A stretch of DNA of 40,282 nucleotides from Pseudomonas citronellolis. GTDB lineage: Bacteria; Pseudomonadota; Gammaproteobacteria; Pseudomonadales; Pseudomonadaceae. Within the stretch, counting starts at the first letter, position 1; each line of letters begins with the position of its first letter. This document shows, piece after piece, positions 25,787-34,506 of this stretch. Position numbers and translations under genes: made by a program. The notes beneath the pieces were generated by a model, which saw only the letters and a list, made by a program, of their open reading frames with translations, was not told the DNA's origin and did no database searches. The stretch is taken from assembly GCF_029335315.1 (NCBI RefSeq), contig NZ_JARJLT010000277.1, positions 1 through 40,282 of the forward strand, written 5' to 3'.

Positions 25787-26363
25787 ATCCCTCCGCTCCC
25801 CGGTGGCTGCCCGGGCCATGCGTCACCTGCGGGCCAGCCTGTGGCTGGCAGCCCTGCTGGCCGTCACCGGCTGCGCCAGCACGCCGCCCGCTGCCCAGGC
25901 GCAAGGCACCAGCGGCACCATCGAGGCGGTCAACCACACCCACTGGGCCATCAACTGGTTCAGCGTCGATGGCCGCAACGCCGTGGACATCATCGGCCCC
26001 TACCAGGGCGGTGGCGGTGCCTGCTGCTTCGCGGTGCCCGCGCAGTGGCGGCCAGGCATGACGGTGCGAGTGGATTGGGAGACGGGGGCAAGCGGTATGA
26101 GCAAGCTTGCAGATGAGTTTCCAGGGTTTGCAGATGAGGTTAAGTACGACGCTTGGCTTAAGAAAGTTAATGCTGAGAAGCGCCAACACAGTCAGCTTGT
26201 GCCCATCCCGGACTACAGCGGCCAGGAGGCCTGCGGCATCACCGTGCACTTCCTGCCCTGCGACCAACTGAAGGTCACCACCTCCTGCCTGACCTACGAC
26301 AACCCCAATTACCCGATCAAGGAACCGCTGAAGATGGTGGAGCCGAAAGCCTGCCCGACGTGA
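25773..26363 (+). CDS. DUF3304 lipoprotein, probable T6SS lipase immunity protein (copy 2)
   Basis: The 196-residue product has a lipoprotein signal with lipobox VTGC (Cys34) and the same DUF3304 domain as copy 1. ATG 25773 is favoured by a GGGGAG site 7-8 nt upstream and the 14-bp overlap with the effector gene; ATG 25818 would also give a normal signal peptide. Flanks of the domain are almost identical to copy 1, whereas the middle (26087-26180) is 12 nt longer, AT-richer and encodes a different sequence (MSKLADEFPGFADEVKYDAWL). That pattern suggests diversified specificity, so the two copies may neutralise different lipases or one may be inherited from an earlier effector. Confidence 0.78.
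   Translation: MPRSESLRSPVAARAMRHLRASLWLAALLAVTGCASTPPAAQAQGTSGTIEAVNHTHWAINWFSVDGRNAVDIIGPYQGGGGACCFAVPAQWRPGMTVRVDWETGASGMSKLADEFPGFADEVKYDAWLKKVNAEKRQHSQLVPIPDYSGQEACGITVHFLPCDQLKVTTSCLTYDNPNYPIKEPLKMVEPKACPT
25905..26086 (+). repeat. Direct repeat, copy 2 (DUF3304 core; copy 1 at 22800-22981)
   Basis: This is the second copy of the 182-bp near-identical segment. Similarity resumes after the divergent middle, from 26181 (matching 23064 in copy 1) to near the gene end. Confidence 0.85.
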
Positions 26364-26394
26364 GGCCGGCGTGCTTGCCGAGGTGCTTTCCGTG

Positions 26395-26425
26395 GGATGG
26401 GTATCGCTTCGTTGTCAACCCATCC
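26395..26425. repeat. Intergenic inverted repeat after the effector island
   Basis: GGATGGGT (26395-26402) and ACCCATCC (26418-26425) form an 8-bp stem with a 15-nt loop, followed by TACG. The wording resembles a common Pseudomonas intergenic repeat (recalled). It lies between convergent genes and may serve as a terminator on both strands. Confidence 0.55.
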
Positions 26426-26458
26426 TACGCTGACGTCCTGCCTGCGAATCGGGTGTGG

Positions 26459-26890
26459 TCACTCCCAATCCAGCCGCGCCAGCTTCCATTCGCCGTCCTC
26501 CAGCCACCACTCCAGCTTCAGGTCGTACAGCCGCGCGCTGTCGGGGATCAGCCCCTCGGCGCCGGTCAGGCCGACCTTGGCTTCGGTGTAGCCGCGCCGG
26601 GAGACGCTGGGGTCGATCCAGCTGTGCTTCGCCGGGGCGATCACGCCGATCTTCTGGTGACGCAGGAAGAGCATCGCCATGGTGCGCCGGGCCCAGTCGC
26701 GGTCGTTGACCTGCTGGGCGCGGAAGTCGTCGGCCAGCTGGTCGAGCACCGCGCCGCTCTTCTTGCCCTCGATGTTGCCCTGCAACTCCTGCACGGCGGC
26801 TTCCAGCGCGGCCTGCGGGTCGTTCTTGCCGCAGCCGGCGAGCAGGGCGAGGCCGAACAGCAGGGGCAGAGTGAACAGCGCGCGACGCAT
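26459..26890 (-). CDS. Hypothetical lipoprotein, paralogue of 27954-28388
   Basis: The 143-residue product has a signal peptide and lipobox LAGC (Cys20). A helical region follows (ALEAAVQELQGNIEGKKSGAVLDQLADDF), then DRDWARRTMAMLFLRHQKIGV and a C-terminal beta region ending WWLEDGEWKLARLDWE. The 144-residue lipoprotein at 27954-28388 has the same layout and shares the DRDWARRT and KLARLDW signatures, so the two are paralogues. The overall pattern suggests an NTF2-like fold, which is a guess. Function is unknown. It is separated from the M23 gene by 84 bp. Confidence 0.8.
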   Translation of the reverse strand: MRRALFTLPLLFGLALLAGCGKNDPQAALEAAVQELQGNIEGKKSGAVLDQLADDFRAQQVNDRDWARRTMAMLFLRHQKIGVIAPAKHSWIDPSVSRRGYTEAKVGLTGAEGLIPDSARLYDLKLEWWLEDGEWKLARLDWE

Positions 26891-26974
26891 GGTGAGCTCC
26901 TTTTGCGTAGGAATTCCCGACCCTAGCGCAGCCGAAGGCCCAGCGGCCAGGCGAGTGTGTATCCGCAGATGGCT

Positions 26975-27487
26975 TCAGGGCGCCTGCAGGTACTGGCCGG
27001 GGTCGATGAAGAACATCTTCTTCCAGCCCTGGGTCTCGTCGCTCGCCGCCCAGGGGCGCGGCAGCAGGGACAGCACCGCATAGTGCAGGTGCGGCGGCTT
27101 GCCGGCGGCGTTGCCCGAGCTGCCGACGGCGCCGACCACGCTGCCCCGGCCGAGCGGTTGCAGCGGCGCCACGTCCAGCGACTGCAGGTGCGCCAGGTAG
27201 TGCAGGCGCCATTTCGGCCCGAGGATCAGCACCACCTTGCCGCCCAGGCCGATCTCGCCCCGGTACAGCACCAGTCCCGGCACCGGTGACAGCGCCGGGG
27301 TGCCGGCGTCGGCGAAGATGTCGATACCCTTGTGCACGCCGGAGATGCCCCAGGGCTCGTACCAGAACGAGCGGCGGTTCCAGTCGCGCGGGCTGGCGCC
27401 CTGCACCGGTATGCGCGGATGGTCCGGCAGCAGCAGGGGCAACCCCAGCAGCGCCACGAGCAGCAGCGCCAGGTGGCGGCGTTTCAC
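26975..27487 (-). CDS. M23-family (LytM-like) peptidase, small, membrane-anchored
   Basis: The product is about 170 residues, starting at GTG 27487, which overlaps the Nudix stop (GTGA). An N-terminal hydrophobic segment (ALLLVALLGLPLLL) acts as signal or anchor. The M23 zinc site is intact: His52 and Asp56 in HKGID, and His133-Leu-His135 in PPHLHYAV; His96 and His100 in LHYLAHL are also typical. It should cleave peptide cross-links in peptidoglycan, or an envelope protein, in the periplasm. It is short for the family, consisting of little more than the catalytic domain. It is last in the run of lipoprotein, Nudix and M23. Confidence 0.87.
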   Translation of the reverse strand: MKRRHLALLLVALLGLPLLLPDHPRIPVQGASPRDWNRRSFWYEPWGISGVHKGIDIFADAGTPALSPVPGLVLYRGEIGLGGKVVLILGPKWRLHYLAHLQSLDVAPLQPLGRGSVVGAVGSSGNAAGKPPHLHYAVLSLLPRPWAASDETQGWKKMFFIDPGQYLQAP

Positions 27488-27957
27488 ACCTGCAGGCCCA
27501 GGTGGCGGATCTGCGGCACCGGCGCGGCCAGCCGCTCCCAGACGTCGTCGAGCAGTTCGGCGGGGTAGAAGGAGGGCAGGGTGGCCAGGTCGGCGCGCGG
27601 CACCCAGGCCACTTCGCGGATGTCGAACTCGTCGCCGCCCAGGCCGCGCAGGTTGTCCAGGCTCAACTCGCCACGCCAGGCGTCGACGCGGTAGAACAGC
27701 TCCATGTGGAAGCGCCCGGCCAGTGGCTCGGCGAACTCGCGCACGTACACCAGCGGCCCGACCTCCACCTCCAGCCCGGTTTCCTCGCGGCACTCGCGCT
27801 TCACGGTGTCGCGCGTCGATCCGTCGCTGGGCGACTCGAAGCCGCCGCCCGGGGGAATCCAGTAGACGTCGCCGGCCACCTCGTGGCGCACCAGCAGGAT
27901 GTGCTGCTCGCGGACCAGCAGGCCGGCGGCGCGGATGCGGTGTTGCAGGGGGTTCAT
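27484..27957 (-). CDS. Nudix hydrolase
   Basis: The 157-residue cytosolic protein has the Nudix region PPGGGFESPSDGSTRDTV followed by the catalytic KRECREETGL. The REXXEEXG helix that binds metal is complete. The first Glu of the canonical G-x5-E is replaced and the loop before it is two residues longer. The start ATG overlaps the upstream lipoprotein stop by 4 bp (ATGA), and its stop overlaps the M23 start by 4 bp. The substrate, some nucleoside diphosphate derivative, cannot be told from sequence. Confidence 0.9.
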   Translation of the reverse strand: MNPLQHRIRAAGLLVREQHILLVRHEVAGDVYWIPPGGGFESPSDGSTRDTVKRECREETGLEVEVGPLVYVREFAEPLAGRFHMELFYRVDAWRGELSLDNLRGLGGDEFDIREVAWVPRADLATLPSFYPAELLDDVWERLAAPVPQIRHLGLQV

Positions 27958-28388
27958 TGCCAGTCGAGCCTCGCCAGCTTCCAGGTTTCGCCCTGGCGCC
28001 ACCATTCCAGGCGTACGCTGTAGGGGCGGTTGCGCTTGCGTGCGGGCAGTAGCTCGGCGCCGCCGGTGAGGGCCATTTCCACCCGGGTGCTGCCGATGCC
28101 GTCGTACACCCGGTCGACGCGGCTGCTGCGGCCCAGGGTAATGAAGCGCACCCGTGGCTGCTGGGTGAACACCTGGCCCAGGGTGCGCCGGGCCCAGTCG
28201 CGGTCGTACTCGCCCTGGGCGCGGAAATCCTCGTGCAACTGTTCCAGGACCGCGCTGGTGGAGCGGGTGTCGAGGTTGCGCTGCAACTGGCGCACGGCGT
28301 TGTCCAGTCGATCCTGCGGGGTGTCACTGCCGCAGCCGCCGAGCAGACAAATGACGCACAGCAGGCAAAGATACAACTTCCTCGGCAT
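27954..28388 (-). CDS. Hypothetical lipoprotein, paralogue of 26459-26890
   Basis: The 144-residue product has a signal peptide and lipobox LGGC (Cys19). The mature part parallels the other lipoprotein: a helical RLDNAVRQLQRNLDTRSTSAVLEQLHEDFRAQ region, YDRDWARRTLGQVF and terminal WWRQGETWKLARLDWQ. It opens an overlapping three-gene run with the Nudix and M23 genes and is divergent from pip. The 111-bp region to pip contains a TATCAT hexamer at 28428-28433 but no clear -35. Function is unknown. Confidence 0.8.
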   Translation of the reverse strand: MPRKLYLCLLCVICLLGGCGSDTPQDRLDNAVRQLQRNLDTRSTSAVLEQLHEDFRAQGEYDRDWARRTLGQVFTQQPRVRFITLGRSSRVDRVYDGIGSTRVEMALTGGAELLPARKRNRPYSVRLEWWRQGETWKLARLDWQ

Positions 28389-28499
28389 CCCGAGAGAACT
28401 CCTTTATCGGTTTTGCGCGGGCGCAGGTATCATGCCGGACACGCAAGGGATGGTATCCGGTCGAGGGACGGACCGTACGTAAAGATTCAGGAGTGCGCC

Positions 28500-29471
28500 A
28501 TGCAGCTTTTGTATCCGGAAATCAAGCCTTACGCCCGGCACCAGCTGGCTGTCGACGAACCGCACGTCCTCTACGTGGATGAAAGCGGGAGTCCGGACGG
28601 CCTGCCCGTGCTATTCGTGCACGGCGGCCCGGGTGCCGGTTGCGACGCGCTGTCCAGGCGTTTCTTCGACCCCAACCTGTACCGCATCGTCACCTTCGAC
28701 CAGCGTGGTTGCGGGCGCTCCACGCCGTTCGCCAGCCTCGAGCGGAACACCACCCAGGACCTGGTGGCGGACATGGAACGCATCCGCCAGCACCTGGGCA
28801 TCGAGAAGTGGGTGCTGTTCGGCGGCTCCTGGGGCTCGACCCTGTCGCTGGCCTACGCCCAGACCCACCCCGAGCGCGTTCACGCGTTGATCCTGCGCGG
28901 CATCTTCCTGTGCCGCCCGCAGGACCTGCGCTGGTTCTACCAGGAAGGCGCCAGCCAGCTGTTCCCCGACTACTGGGAGGACTACCTGGCGCCGATTCCG
29001 GCGGACGAGCGCGGCGACCTGATGCAGGCCTTCCGCAAGCGCCTGGTGGGCAGCGACCAGATCGCCCAGATGCATGCCGCGCGCGCCTGGTCCACCTGGG
29101 AAGGGCGCACCGCGACCCTGCGGCCCAACCCGGCGGTGGTCGATCGCTTCAGCGACCCGCACCGGGCGCTGTCGATCGCCCGCATCGAGAACCACTACTT
29201 CGTCAACGCCGCTTTCCTCGAACCGGACCAGCTGCTCCGCGACATGCACCGCATCGCCCACCTGCCGGGGATCATCGTGCACGGCCGCTACGACGTGGTG
29301 TGCCCGCTGGACAACGCCTGGTCGCTGCACAAGGCCTGGCCGAACAGCGAGCTGCAGATCGTCCGCGACGCCGGCCACGCCGCCAGCGAGCCGGGCATCG
29401 CCGACGCCCTGGTGCGCGCCACCAACGAGATCGGCCGGCGCCTGCTGAACCTGCCGCCGGAGGTCGAATGA
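28500..29471 (+). CDS. pip: Proline iminopeptidase (prolyl aminopeptidase)
   Basis: The 323-residue alpha/beta-hydrolase, peptidase family S33, removes N-terminal proline from peptides. The oxyanion motif HGGPG is at 41-45. The nucleophile elbow GGSWGS has Ser110. The acid is Asp265 (HGRYDVVCP), and His293 in AGHAASEPG completes the triad. DQRGCGRS is a family hallmark. The ATG at 28500 has AGGAG (28489-28493) 6 nt upstream; the open frame extends further upstream without a site. The dtd start overlaps its stop (ATGA). Confidence 0.96.
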   Translation: MQLLYPEIKPYARHQLAVDEPHVLYVDESGSPDGLPVLFVHGGPGAGCDALSRRFFDPNLYRIVTFDQRGCGRSTPFASLERNTTQDLVADMERIRQHLGIEKWVLFGGSWGSTLSLAYAQTHPERVHALILRGIFLCRPQDLRWFYQEGASQLFPDYWEDYLAPIPADERGDLMQAFRKRLVGSDQIAQMHAARAWSTWEGRTATLRPNPAVVDRFSDPHRALSIARIENHYFVNAAFLEPDQLLRDMHRIAHLPGIIVHGRYDVVCPLDNAWSLHKAWPNSELQIVRDAGHAASEPGIADALVRATNEIGRRLLNLPPEVE

Positions 29472-29905
29472 AGGCGCTGATCCAGCGCGTGAGCGCCGCG
29501 CGGGTGGAAGTCGACGGGGAAATCGTCGGTTCCATCGACCAGGGCCTGCTGGCGCTGGTCGGCGTGGAGCCCCAGGATGACGAGGCGGGCGCCCAGCGGT
29601 TGCTGCACAAGCTGCTTAACTATCGAGTGTTCGCCGATATTGAAGGTAAGATGAACCTTTCTCTGGGCGATGTTGGCGGCGGCCTGCTGCTGGTCTCGCA
29701 GTTCACCCTGGCCGCCGACACCCGCAAGGGTCTGCGGCCAAGTTTTTCCAGTGCGGCGCCGCCGGCTCAGGGCGCCGCGTTGTTCGAGCATCTCGTGGAT
29801 CAGGCACGAGCCCGTCATCCGCTGGTCGCCACCGGCCGTTTCGGCGCCAACATGCAGGTCCACCTGGTCAACGACGGGCCGGTGACCTTTCTTCTGGAGG
29901 CTTGA
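29468..29905 (+). CDS. dtd: D-aminoacyl-tRNA deacylase
   Basis: The 145-residue cytosolic dimer hydrolyses D-aminoacyl-tRNAs and glycyl-tRNA(Ala), a proofreading step in translation. Both active-site signatures are present: SQFTL at residues 77-81 and the cross-subunit Gly-cisPro motif in NDGPVT at 135-140. Length is standard. The start overlaps the pip stop by 4 bp, so the pair is translationally coupled; this order before opgG is familiar from P. aeruginosa (recalled). Confidence 0.97.
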   Translation: MKALIQRVSAARVEVDGEIVGSIDQGLLALVGVEPQDDEAGAQRLLHKLLNYRVFADIEGKMNLSLGDVGGGLLLVSQFTLAADTRKGLRPSFSSAAPPAQGAALFEHLVDQARARHPLVATGRFGANMQVHLVNDGPVTFLLEA

Positions 29906-30056
29906 ACGCACGGCTGGCTGTAACCTGGCCGTAGGATGATGGTAACTCGCATGCAATCAGAACAAAGGCTCCCCGGGAGCGCCGGCCACGGGCCGGAACC
30001 GGATGCCCCGAGAGAAAAGGGGAATCATTCGGGCTCACTGGGGTCGGAATTCAATC

Positions 30057-30085
30057 GCCGGCACTTTGGCATCGCCAAGGCCGGC
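30057..30085 (+). promoter_or_regulatory. Hairpin in the opgG upstream region
   Basis: GCCGGC (30057-30062) and GCCGGC (30080-30085) enclose the inner stem TTGGC-ATC-GCCAA (30066-30078). It precedes a T/A-rich TTTGGTTTATTTAAG stretch that may hold the opgGH promoter. Apart from a poorly supported 62-codon frame, no other feature is seen in 29906-30120. Confidence 0.4.
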
Positions 30086-30120
30086 TTTGGTTTATTTAAG
30101 TTCACGGACGAGGGGGACTC

Positions 30121-31695
30121 GTGATTTTTCGTTCCGTTCAGCAAACCGCTTCCCGTACTTTCCTGCGCGACCTGATGCTGGTCGGCTCCGCCTTCCTGGC
30201 CCTCGGCGCCAGCCAGGCCTGGGCATTCAACCTCGATGACGTCGCCGGCGAGGCGAAGAAGCTCGCCGCCGACAAGTACAGCGCGCCGGCCAGCAACCTG
30301 CCGTCGGTATTCAGCGAGATGAAGTTCGCCGACTACCAGCAGATCCGCTTCCGCATGGACAAGGCCTACTGGGCCGACGAGAAGGAGCCGTTCAAACTCA
30401 GCTTCTATCACCAGGGCATGCACTTCGACACCCCGGTGAAGATCAACGAGGTGACGGCCACCAGCGTCAAGGAGATCAAGTACGATCCCGCCCGCTTCGA
30501 CTTCGGTTCGCTGCAGTTCGACGCCAACGCCACCAAGGACCTCGGCTACGCCGGGTTCCGCGTGCTGTACCCGATCAACAAGGCCGACAAGCTCGACGAG
30601 ATCGCCACCTTCCTCGGCGCCAGCTATTTCCGCGTCGTCGGCAAGGGCCACGTCTACGGCCTCTCGGCCCGTGGCCTGGCGCTGGACACCGCGCTGCCGT
30701 CCGGCGAGGAGTTCCCGCGCTTCCGCGAGTTCTGGATCGAGAAGCCCAAGCCCCAGGACAAGCACCTGGTGATCTACGCCCTGCTCGACTCGCCGCGCGC
30801 CACCGGCGCCTACCGCCTGGTCCTGCGTCCGGGCAAGGACACCGTGGTCGACGTCCAGGCCAAGGTGTTCCTGCGCGACAAGGTGACCAAGCTCGGCATG
30901 GCGCCGCTGACCAGCATGTTCCTGTTCGGCTCCAACCAGCCGTCGGCGCAGCACAACTACCGTCCGGAGCTGCACGACTCCACCGGCCTGCAGATCCACG
31001 CCGGCAACGACGAGTGGATCTGGCGTCCGCTGAACAACCCGAAACACCTGTCGGTGAGCAGCTACGCCGTGGAGAACCCGAAAGGCTTCGGCCTGCTCCA
31101 GCGCGGTCGCGAGTTCAGCCGCTACGAAGACCTCGACGACCGCTACGACCTGCGCCCGAGCCTGTGGATCGAGCCGCGCGGCGAATGGGGCAAGGGCAGC
31201 GTCGAGCTGGTCGAGATCCCGACCCCGGACGAGACCAACGACAACATCGTCGCCTTCTTCAACCCGGAGAAGCGCCCGGAAGCCGGCCAGCCGCTGGAAT
31301 ACGCCTACCGCATGCACTGGACCCTGGAAGAGGACGCCCTGCACTCGCAGAAAGTCGCCCAGGTGAAGCAGACCCTGCGCTCGGTCGGTGACGTCAAGCA
31401 GGCCAACCTGATCCGCCAGCCCGACGGCAGCACCGCCCTGGTGGTGGATTTCGAAGGCGCCAACCTCAAGGCGCTGCCGGCCGACGCGCCGGTCAGCACC
31501 CAGGTGAGCACCGACGACAACGCCGAGGTCAAGGAAAACAACCTGCGCTACAACCCGGTGACCCAGGGCTGGCGCCTGACCCTGCGGATCAAGGTGAAGG
31601 ATTCGAAGAAGCCGACGGAAATGCGCGCCGCTCTGGTCAAAGATGGACAGACCCTGTCCGAAACCTGGAGCTACCAGCTGCCTGCCGATGAATAA
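30121..31695 (+). CDS. opgG: Periplasmic glucan biosynthesis protein OpgG (MdoG)
   Basis: The product is 524 residues from a GTG start with a GAGGGGG site just upstream. The signal peptide ends AWA-F at about residue 35. The mature periplasmic protein keeps OpgG features: [17 protein letters not shown], an [21 protein letters not shown] segment, [17 protein letters not shown], and a C-terminal Ig-like domain. OpgG acts with OpgH in making or branching osmoregulated periplasmic glucans. It overlaps opgH by 8 bp. Confidence 0.95.
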   Translation: MIFRSVQQTASRTFLRDLMLVGSAFLALGASQAWAFNLDDVAGEAKKLAADKYSAPASNLPSVFSEMKFADYQQIRFRMDKAYWADEKEPFKLSFYHQGMHFDTPVKINEVTATSVKEIKYDPARFDFGSLQFDANATKDLGYAGFRVLYPINKADKLDEIATFLGASYFRVVGKGHVYGLSARGLALDTALPSGEEFPRFREFWIEKPKPQDKHLVIYALLDSPRATGAYRLVLRPGKDTVVDVQAKVFLRDKVTKLGMAPLTSMFLFGSNQPSAQHNYRPELHDSTGLQIHAGNDEWIWRPLNNPKHLSVSSYAVENPKGFGLLQRGREFSRYEDLDDRYDLRPSLWIEPRGEWGKGSVELVEIPTPDETNDNIVAFFNPEKRPEAGQPLEYAYRMHWTLEEDALHSQKVAQVKQTLRSVGDVKQANLIRQPDGSTALVVDFEGANLKALPADAPVSTQVSTDDNAEVKENNLRYNPVTQGWRLTLRIKVKDSKKPTEMRAALVKDGQTLSETWSYQLPADE

Positions 31696-34273
31696 TCCGA
31701 CCTCAACCAAGGCCCCGCTGGGCGAGTACCTCGAGCACCTTCCGCTGACCGCGGAAGGGCGCGAGCGCCTGGCGCAGAGCGCCTCCTTCAGTGACCTGCA
31801 CCAGCGCCTGGCGGCGGAGGCCGGCCAGGCGCCGGTCGCCGCCGAGGACCCGGCGCTGGGCTCGATCGGCCCGCGCCTGCAGCTCGGCTACGGCCAGGAG
31901 CTGCAGGACACCGGCATGCTCGCTCTGGACGACAACGGCCGCGCCTACCTCAAGGCGGCCCCGCCGATCCAGCGCACCAAGGTGCTGCCCGAACCCTGGC
32001 GCACCAACGTGGTGATGCGCGGCTGGCGCCGCCTGACCGGGCGCAGCAACCCGTCCAAGCCGGCCCGCGACCTGCCCAAGGCGCGCTGGCAGCGGGTCGG
32101 TTCGCTGCGGCGGATGATCCTGCTGCTGTTGATGCTCGGCCAGACCAGCATCGCCACCTACTACATGAAGGGCATCCTGCCGTACCAGGGCTGGGCGATG
32201 ATCGACCTCGAGGAGATCAACCGCCAGACCTTCCTGCAGACCGTCGAGCAGGTGATTCCCTACCTGATCCAGTTCGGCGTGCTGCTGCTCTTCGCCATCC
32301 TCTTCTGCTGGGTCTCGGCCGGTTTCTGGACCGCGCTGATGGGCTTCTGGGAGCTGCTCAGCGGCCACGACCGCTACCGCATCTCCGGCAGCAGCGCCGG
32401 CACCGAGCCGATCGCGCCCGAGGCGCGCACCGCCATCGTCATGCCGATCTGCAACGAGGACGTGCCGCGGGTCTTCGCCGGCCTGCGGGCGACCTTCGAG
32501 TCGGTCGCCGCCAGTGGCGAGCTGGAGCACTTCGACTTCTTCGTCCTCAGCGACACCTACCAGGCGGACATCGCCATGGCGGAAGAGCAGGCGTGGATGG
32601 AGCTGTGCCAGGAGACCAAGGGCTTCGGCAAGCTGTTCTACCGCCGCCGTCGGCGCCGGGTGAAGCGCAAGAGCGGCAACATCGACGACTTCTGCCGTCG
32701 CTGGGGCGCCCAGTACAAGTACATGGTGGTGATGGACGCCGACAGCGTGATGAGCGGCGACTGCCTGGCCAAGCTGGTGCGGCTGATGGAAGCCAACCCG
32801 GAAGCCGGGATCATCCAGACCGCGCCCAAGGCATCGGGCATGGATACCCTCTATGCGCGCATGCAGCAGTTCGCCACCCGCGTCTACGGCCCGCTGTTCA
32901 CCGCCGGCCTGCACTTCTGGCAGCTCGGCGAGTCGCACTACTGGGGCCACAACGCGATCATCCGCATGAAGCCCTTCATCGAGCACTGCGCCCTGGCGCC
33001 GTTGCCCGGCAAGGGTTCGTTCTCCGGGGCCATCCTCTCCCACGACTTCGTCGAAGCCGCGCTGATGCGCCGCGCCGGCTGGGGCGTGTGGATCGCCTAC
33101 GACCTGGAGGGCAGCTACGAGGAATTGCCGCCGAACCTGCTCGACGAGCTCAAGCGCGACCGCCGCTGGTGCCACGGCAACCTGATGAACTTCCGCCTGT
33201 TCCTGGTCAAGGGCATGCACCCGGTGCACCGCGCGGTGTTCCTTACCGGGGTGATGTCCTACCTGTCGGCGCCGCTGTGGTTCTTCTTCCTGGTGCTGTC
33301 CACCGCGCTGCTGGCGGTGCACCAGTTGATGGAGCCGCAGTACTTCCTGGAGCCGCGCCAGCTGTTCCCGATCTGGCCGCAGTGGCACCCGGAGAAGGCC
33401 ATCGCGCTGTTCTCCACCACCCTGACCCTGCTGTTCCTGCCCAAGCTGCTCAGCGTCATGCTGATCTGGGCCAAGGGCGCGCGGGCCTTCGGTGGGGTGT
33501 TCAAGGTGACCCTGAGCATGCTCCTGGAGATGCTCTTCTCGGTGCTGCTGGCGCCGGTGCGCATGCTCTTCCACACCCGCTTCGTGCTGGCCGCGTTCCT
33601 CGGCTGGGAAGCGCAGTGGAAGTCGCCGCAGCGTGACGACGACGCCACGCCGTGGAGCGAGGCGGTGCGCCGCCATGGCATGCAGACCTTGCTGGGCCTG
33701 GCCTGGGCGCTGCTGGTGGTGTGGCTGAACCCGCGCTTCCTGTGGTGGCTGTCGCCGATCGTCGGTTCGCTGATGCTGTCCATCCCGGTCTCGGTGATCA
33801 CCAGCCGGGTCAACCTGGGCCTGCGTTCGCGCGACGAGAAGCTGTTCCTCATCCCCGAGGAATACGACACCCCGCGTGAGCTGCGCGCCACCGACGAGTA
33901 CACCTACCAGAACCGCTGGCAGGCGCTGAAGGACGGCTTCGTCCGCAGTGTCACCGACCCGCTGCTCAACGCCCTGGCCTGCGCCATGGGCACTGCTCGC
34001 CACGCTCACGCCGAGTCCATCGAGGCGGCGCGCGAGCGGCGCGTGCAGCAAGCTCTGGAGGTCGGGCCGCAGAAGGTCGTCGGCGAGGCCCGCCTGGCCC
34101 TGCTGAGCGACCCGGTCGCGCTGTCGCGCCTGCACCTGAAGGTCTGGGAAGGTGGTCACGACAACTGGCTGGAGCCGTGGCGCCAGTCGCTGCAGGGCGA
34201 CGCCCACAGCCCGGCCCTGCCGCTGACGCCGCCGGCCGACGCCGGCGTAGGTCTGCCGGCCGCGCAGTCCTGA
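31688..34273 (+). CDS. opgH: Glucan glucosyltransferase OpgH (MdoH)
   Basis: The 861-residue inner-membrane GT2-family glycosyltransferase polymerises the beta-1,2-glucan backbone from UDP-glucose and exports it. An N-terminal cytosolic region of about 140 residues precedes two membrane segments. The GT domain begins at [15 protein letters not shown]. The metal-binding DADS lies near residue 350, SHDFVEA near 450, and the RDRRW (QxxRW-type) motif near 490. Several membrane segments follow to about 700, then a cytosolic tail. Length matches the E. coli protein (847, recalled). The start lies 8 bp inside opgG, so the pair is co-translated. Confidence 0.96.
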   Translation: MNNPTSTKAPLGEYLEHLPLTAEGRERLAQSASFSDLHQRLAAEAGQAPVAAEDPALGSIGPRLQLGYGQELQDTGMLALDDNGRAYLKAAPPIQRTKVLPEPWRTNVVMRGWRRLTGRSNPSKPARDLPKARWQRVGSLRRMILLLLMLGQTSIATYYMKGILPYQGWAMIDLEEINRQTFLQTVEQVIPYLIQFGVLLLFAILFCWVSAGFWTALMGFWELLSGHDRYRISGSSAGTEPIAPEARTAIVMPICNEDVPRVFAGLRATFESVAASGELEHFDFFVLSDTYQADIAMAEEQAWMELCQETKGFGKLFYRRRRRRVKRKSGNIDDFCRRWGAQYKYMVVMDADSVMSGDCLAKLVRLMEANPEAGIIQTAPKASGMDTLYARMQQFATRVYGPLFTAGLHFWQLGESHYWGHNAIIRMKPFIEHCALAPLPGKGSFSGAILSHDFVEAALMRRAGWGVWIAYDLEGSYEELPPNLLDELKRDRRWCHGNLMNFRLFLVKGMHPVHRAVFLTGVMSYLSAPLWFFFLVLSTALLAVHQLMEPQYFLEPRQLFPIWPQWHPEKAIALFSTTLTLLFLPKLLSVMLIWAKGARAFGGVFKVTLSMLLEMLFSVLLAPVRMLFHTRFVLAAFLGWEAQWKSPQRDDDATPWSEAVRRHGMQTLLGLAWALLVVWLNPRFLWWLSPIVGSLMLSIPVSVITSRVNLGLRSRDEKLFLIPEEYDTPRELRATDEYTYQNRWQALKDGFVRSVTDPLLNALACAMGTARHAHAESIEAARERRVQQALEVGPQKVVGEARLALLSDPVALSRLHLKVWEGGHDNWLEPWRQSLQGDAHSPALPLTPPADAGVGLPAAQS

Positions 34274-34280
34274 GTGCCGG

Positions 34281-34308
34281 CCGCTCCCCGTCGCCAGGCG
34301 GGGAGCGG
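34281..34308 (+). terminator. Hairpin downstream of opgH
   Basis: CCGCTCCCCG (34281-34290), 8-nt loop, CGGGGAGCGG (34299-34308) begins 8 bp after the opgH stop. The nearest T-run (GGTTTT, 34318-34323) is about 12 nt away, so termination efficiency is uncertain. The rest of 34309-34506 contains no recognised gene. Confidence 0.55.
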
Positions 34309-34506
34309 CATTCCGGCGGTTTTCCCGGCGCGGGACAGCTGATACCCTGCGCCACCGATCCAGAAAGTCTCCCGACGGACGGCGACAGAGGGTAGCATTC
34401 GCACCCTTCAGGCGCCCGGCGAGGCTTCGCGTGGCGAAAACTCGCCGCTGGACGCCGCGCCATACGTGCGCACCACTGTATTTTCGACTGCCTGGGAGTG
34501 TGGGGA

